Below are positions 59,459 to 64,000 of a DNA stretch of 64,000 nt, in pieces. The stretch covers positions 1,245,001 to 1,309,000 of the forward strand of contig OX463822.1 in NCBI GenBank assembly GCA_949825045.1, in the 5' to 3' direction. The notes below the pieces were generated by a model. The model saw nothing but the letters and a program-made list of their open reading frames with translations, did not search any database and was not told where the DNA came from. The translations under genes were made by a program, and so were the position numbers. Numbering within the stretch: position 1 is the stretch's first letter; each line of letters opens with the position of its first letter. The stretch comes from Argyresthia goedartella. Taxonomy: Eukaryota > Arthropoda > Insecta > Lepidoptera > Argyresthiidae.

Positions 59459-60794
59459 CATAGTCAGGTCATAAGTTCTGTCACATGTGCAATATGAAAT
59501 AATTTAGACATGTTTATTATTTATGTAAACATTTATATAGCAAAATGAACTTAATAAAACATAGATTCTTATGGTAATAAAGTTTATTCAAAATGACCCC
59601 CGCGATTTTGAATACAGGCCTTTATTCTGCGCGGCCAGTCGTCTATCGCAGCACGAACGAGGTCCATGTCAATATCGGCGGCTGCCTTAATCAAGGATGC
59701 CTTGAGTGACTCCAAATCGGGATGAGGCTTTGAGCAGGCCTTTTCCTCCAAGTGTTGCCATATCTTGTAATCTAACGGACTCAAATCTGGACTGGAGGAG
59801 GGCCAGTCTTCGTGCCGGATGAAGTCGATTTCACGCGCCGCCAGCCAGTCTTGTGTGCTTTTCGCTCTATGAGCTGGCGCAGAATCTTGTTGGAATACCC
59901 AGTGCCTGTTATTAAACATGGTATGAGAAACAGGTTCCACAAGGTTCTTGAGGATTGTATTTTGATACACAACTGCATTCGTTTTTACGCCTTTCTCACA
60001 AAAATGTACCTCAGTTAAGCCCCAATAAGAGACTCCCAACCAAACCATGAGCGAGGATGGAAAATGACCTCGTTGGACACGCGGAATACGGTTGCTCGCT
60101 TCTTCACTGCTGTGTGCCTACACCTTATCATTTTGTTTGTTGTAGCTCTCTTCCAAGGTGAAAATTTTTTCATCCGAAAAAAGAATTTCCCGATGCTTTT
60201 TTCCCGCGTACCGCTTCAACAAAGCGCGGCATCTCTTCAGTCTCAGGTACATTAAACGAGCGTCCAAACGATGTCCTGTTTTTCTTCGATATGCCCTAAG
60301 CCCTAAGTCTTCATTTAACACCCTTTTCACCGTGGTCCTGCTTAACCCCATCTGAAGGGCCAACAGTTTCTGCTTACGTATGGGATTTCTTTGAATTCGC
60401 GCCTTCACAGCTTTTATCACTGCTGGAGTGCTAACAGAGCGAGGGCGACCACTTCTTGACCTGTCATCTACACTAGAGTCTTCATTGTATCGTTTTATGG
60501 TACGATAAACGAATCTTTTGGTTATATTTAAATTTTTCAGTAAGTCGAAAATCTGAATTGGCGCGTAAGAATTAAAATAATGAATTGGCGCGTAACCGCA
60601 ACGATGCAACGCAATAACTGCGACACGGTCTTCTTTAAGTGTCCACTCCATATTTAAAAATGAGGAAAATTCTAAAAAGTACACATTTTTATTTTCATGA
60701 AAAATTCGAAATTCGAATTCAATAAACTTTTTTGTGGCCAGCGTTCTAAATTCAAAAGTTTTTATTGTGTGACAGAACTTATGACCTGACTGTG
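59459..60794 (-). mobile_element. maT-type (DD37D) mariner, copy 2
   Basis: 1336 bp with the same ends as copy 1 (catagtcaggtcataag… / …gacctgactgtg) and TA flanks (59457-59458, 60795-60796). It differs from copy 1 mainly by a 27-bp insertion near 60570-60596 and 4 bp retained near 59689. Confidence 0.92.
59584..60684 (-). pseudogene. maT transposase with a nonsense codon
   Basis: Two frames in series: 60118-60684 (N-terminal HTH region, to NKQNDKV) and 59584-60048 ([10 protein letters not shown] to the true C-terminus). A TAC to TAG change at about 60118 stops the protein where copy 1 reads KVYAH. The 27-bp in-frame insertion adds 9 residues (HYFNSYAPI), doubling YAPI. The DD37D residues are all present and the C-terminus is unshifted. 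Confidence 0.9.
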
Positions 60795-60796
60795 TA

Positions 60797-63700
60797 GTTA
60801 ACGGTGAACATGGGTTAGGGACTTGGCACTATCAGGCCTAAGCTTTCAGTTCAATGTCATAAAAGTATTCTGAAACTTTTAACTTGGCCAGGTAATACTC
60901 GATCACTACCTACTTACTGCCTGTGAAGCACATTACATAGTAACTAAGTAACTGTGCGCTCTTACTCAATGTTTAAATCATAAGTTATAGAAAGATATAT
61001 CAATAAAATAAAGATTTATGGGTGTAATTAATAATAATAACAGATTAGTTTATAACGAGTTTCGGTATTTTCTTAGCGTAAATTGATTTTAAGGTTATGG
61101 TATAAATTTGAAGTTTACGTGAGGCTTAATTATGACCACTTGGTACCTAAATGGAGTAGTTTCTTCATTATGGGTTTTTATAAATTGATTGATAAATCAA
61201 ACTACAATCAATTGTTATGGGTCCCGATGATCAAATTTCAGCTCAAAGTTTAAGTGACACCCAAAGTCATACTAGAGCGATGGTGCTAGGTATATGATAG
61301 CACCTGTATGATATTAAGTTGTACTCAACTTGAGTAGCCGTTTCTGTACTCGGCCAGTATACCCAGTAGGTATGAGTGTTATGGTATGAAGGACAAAACA
61401 ACTTCTGCGGCATACATTTATTTAACGGCTTCTAAGGTGATACAAAAAAACTTGTTTTTTTTCGAATTCATTTACTCCACTATAAAGTCATCTACAGATT
61501 AGATATTTGTGTTAACGTTTGTTGAGTATTTACGATAGAATTTAATTGCGAAAATACCTCTAAATTTTGATTTTTTCCTGTAATTTTGTAATTGCATGCG
61601 GCGATTATGTATTCGTACTCTCCTAGAAAATATTTTTTTACAAAATGGCGTAGTTTATTTTTAAACAATTTTTATTTGGTTTGGCGCTACGTTATGAATT
61701 TGAGTCGCGCGCATTGTTTGCGCTCTGTTTTTTTTTAATGTGGAAGTTGTCACTTTCGTTTACATTCGTATTCCTTTTATATATATTTTTACGTATTTCC
61801 TTAACATATTCCGATTCTTTCCAAATTCAAAAGACGCTCTAAATGACGACGGTTGTTGTAAAATACCCGCGTTCTGATTGGACCAAAATCAATTTGGAGT
61901 ATGCAAACATACTTGGAAACAACAATCTGAAAGGGATTTTGATAGAAATTTGTTTCAACCGCGCTCTAAATCCCTTGTTTTAGTTACCATAGGAAATATA
62001 GTGTTTCTATACTTCTGAAGTAAAATAAGTCGACTGAAACATTCCTGTATTGTCTTCAGGAACTCATGCCTACAATTATAAGCTGCATGCACTTGGGGAC
62101 AGAAGAGGCATTTGTTGTGATCTACAATGTATCTGCCTTCTCAGTCATGTAGCTTATATTGGTAGCGAAGGTGTAATGATTATGCCTGTGTTCATGTTAT
62201 AGTTGTCGCTCCAGTTAGTTTGTTACACTGGTTGTATCTTTTAAATTAAACATAAGGAATGATTGTATGGTGCTAAATTATATATTACACCCAAGTTGAA
62301 GTGGAGGGCTAATATATGTATTCTATATTTACTGCCGTTAACGCTTTAAGTTATAAAATATTTTGCTTTGATAGTAATATTAGCTTGTGTAAATCTTTCG
62401 GTCATTTGTTTATTTATATACTTACTTATTTACTTGCTTTGTGGCTAACATGATACGGGTTTCGACCAAAATGATGTTTTTCTTATATACTTTATCTGCG
62501 TGTCACAATTTGACTGATACTTATCTGGTACTTCATCTTATCTGAGCTATAAAACAAGTATGAAATACCTCTTTGTCATTCGAATTCGATTTTTAGTAGA
62601 TTGCTGTAAGCACCTATGGATACATTTGTTTCGATTAAATTGTTAACATGACGGCCATATTGAAAACATAAGTAAAATGCACCGTGCACGAATTGGTTTA
62701 GTGTTTAGATTCGAAGGCACACCAACCTTTACATGCCTGAACGTTATTTACTTACTTTATGTGCGAGTTTTCGACAAAAGTGTAAAGGTTGATCTGTTGC
62801 CGACTGTACCATAGTTATTCCGATACAACACTAGGATGTTTGGATCATATACTTGTATTTTAATTAAGTATGTAGATAGATAGCTATATTCAATGAAATA
62901 ACAAGTGTATTATGTTTACAATAAGGTCTATATCCAGTTGTATATTTTGATGGAAAGGCTACATATGCTTTATATAATATTTACGAGATATTCATAATGA
63001 GACGTTTTATAAACAGTGAGACCGATTTCAAAGGCGTCAAAAACTTCCTAAACTAATAAAAGACGAGTTTGTAATGAGAGCCTGCGGCAAAAATGGGCCA
63101 AGTGAATAGAGAAAAGTATCACCGGTCATTGGAAGGAAATGCTTAATTGACGTTCGCTCAGATCAATAATGGTTAGTTTCCTTCATTTATTAGAAGTAAA
63201 TGGTTGTACTTGAGGCTCAGACACACTAGGGGACAACTGTCACCCAACCAACCACCACCATCGTTATACCGACATGTTGCAGCAACATGAACTCAAATAT
63301 TTTATAGTAAGTAAAATAGGCAAAAATAATGCACTTTTACTTTGGGAAAATTCGTCCCCTAGTGTGAGCCTTTATCTGTTTCATTCGGCCCCGTATTTCA
63401 AGCTGTCAGTAAATTACTATAGTAACATAGTTATGGCTGCTTCAGAAATAACCTAACCACCCAAACCTCAACATTGGAGATACTAATAGTAATATGAGCA
63501 TGTACCATGACATGCTATGTACCTAAATTAAACTGTGTGAACTATTAAACCTGCAAATTAAATGTGATAGGAAGCTAAATCAAATAATCACATGTTGTCG
63601 CTTAGCTTGCTTGGAAATAGGGACGAAAGTTGACAGGCTGCGACCATTTTGTTGATGATTCTAATCGAATTTGGTTTTAGCATGCAAAGAGAAGCTCTCA

Positions 63701-64000
63701 TGTGTTTGTATCCACTTCTCAGCTGAAATTTCGGGCGACTTAGTTGTGTACATAAAACGGTTTTCAGTGTGTAAGCAATACTAGCATTTTAAAATTTCAA
63801 AATAAAAATCACTTTGTGAATAACAACATCTTGTATTTCATTTACCACTTCTCCTTATTTAGATGTTAGTTTAAATGCAATTGATGTCAACATTTATCAA
63901 TCACTAATCAGTCTTTAGTAACATACATAATTAGAATCGTGATTTAGTTCATCTAGAAGGTAAGACAATAACAAAATCCATAACTAACGTTCTGTGAAAA
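60797..64000. other. intergenic DNA, nothing recognised
   Basis: AT-rich. No exon, transposon end or tandem array that I can support. Small frames such as 63274-63456 show no motif. It may contain introns or UTR of a gene beyond the window. Confidence 0.5.

Overview
This is eukaryotic, AT-rich insect DNA. The mix of jockey-type LINEs, RTE-like 3' ends, tRNA-derived SINEs, BEL/Pao and Gypsy elements and a DD37D (maT-type) mariner is what I associate with moths and butterflies, so a lepidopteran nuclear genome is the most likely source. The species cannot be told from the window.

Three host genes can be reconstructed exon by exon with matching splice phases. (1) A leucyl aminopeptidase (peptidase M17) gene lies on the minus strand from 47004 down to 7697. 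It has 12 exons, 1809 coding bases and 602 residues spread over 39 kb. It starts with a mitochondrial-type presequence followed by four 11-residue His-rich repeats, and it has lost one metal-binding Asp (now Ser369), so it may be a pseudo-enzyme like many Drosophila sperm LAPs. (2) An ALKBH6-like 2-oxoglutarate/Fe(II) dioxygenase (minus, 47279-48036, two exons, 228 residues) lies 274 bp upstream of the LAP start, in tandem. (3) A UBTD1/2-like ubiquitin-domain protein (plus, 50492-55827, four exons, 239 residues) is divergent from ALKBH6. A possible fourth gene is seen only as one coiled-coil exon at 6065-6485 (minus), with an uncertain GC-rich open segment beside it.

Layout: 0-7.6 kb holds an intact Gypsy element (684-5371, identical LTRs, 5-bp TSD), the coiled-coil exon, and three decayed copies of the LAP last exon. 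From 7.7 to 47 kb is the LAP gene. Its introns hold most of the mobile DNA: a nested LINE with a maT mariner inside it (14.9-19.4 kb), BEL/Pao fragments with an expanded 57-bp coding minisatellite, a 3.55-kb non-coding LTR element with identical LTRs (19937-23490), several jockey-like LINE copies, SINEs and MITEs. From 47 to 56 kb are ALKBH6 and UBTD. From 56 to 64 kb there is no recognisable gene, only a second maT copy, a MITE, minisatellites and unresolved DNA.

Most unusual signals: (a) exon 10 of LAP heads a tandem series of four shortened copies of itself, all sharing one internal deletion and now separated by LINE insertions; the last exon shows the same habit downstream; (b) nine tandem copies of the integrase zinc-binding His segment in a BEL/Pao relic; (c) a non-coding LTR element and a Gypsy element, both with identical LTRs and a shared first seven bases of the primer site; (d) two copies of one older repeat, each of which preserves the empty site of the other's insertion.
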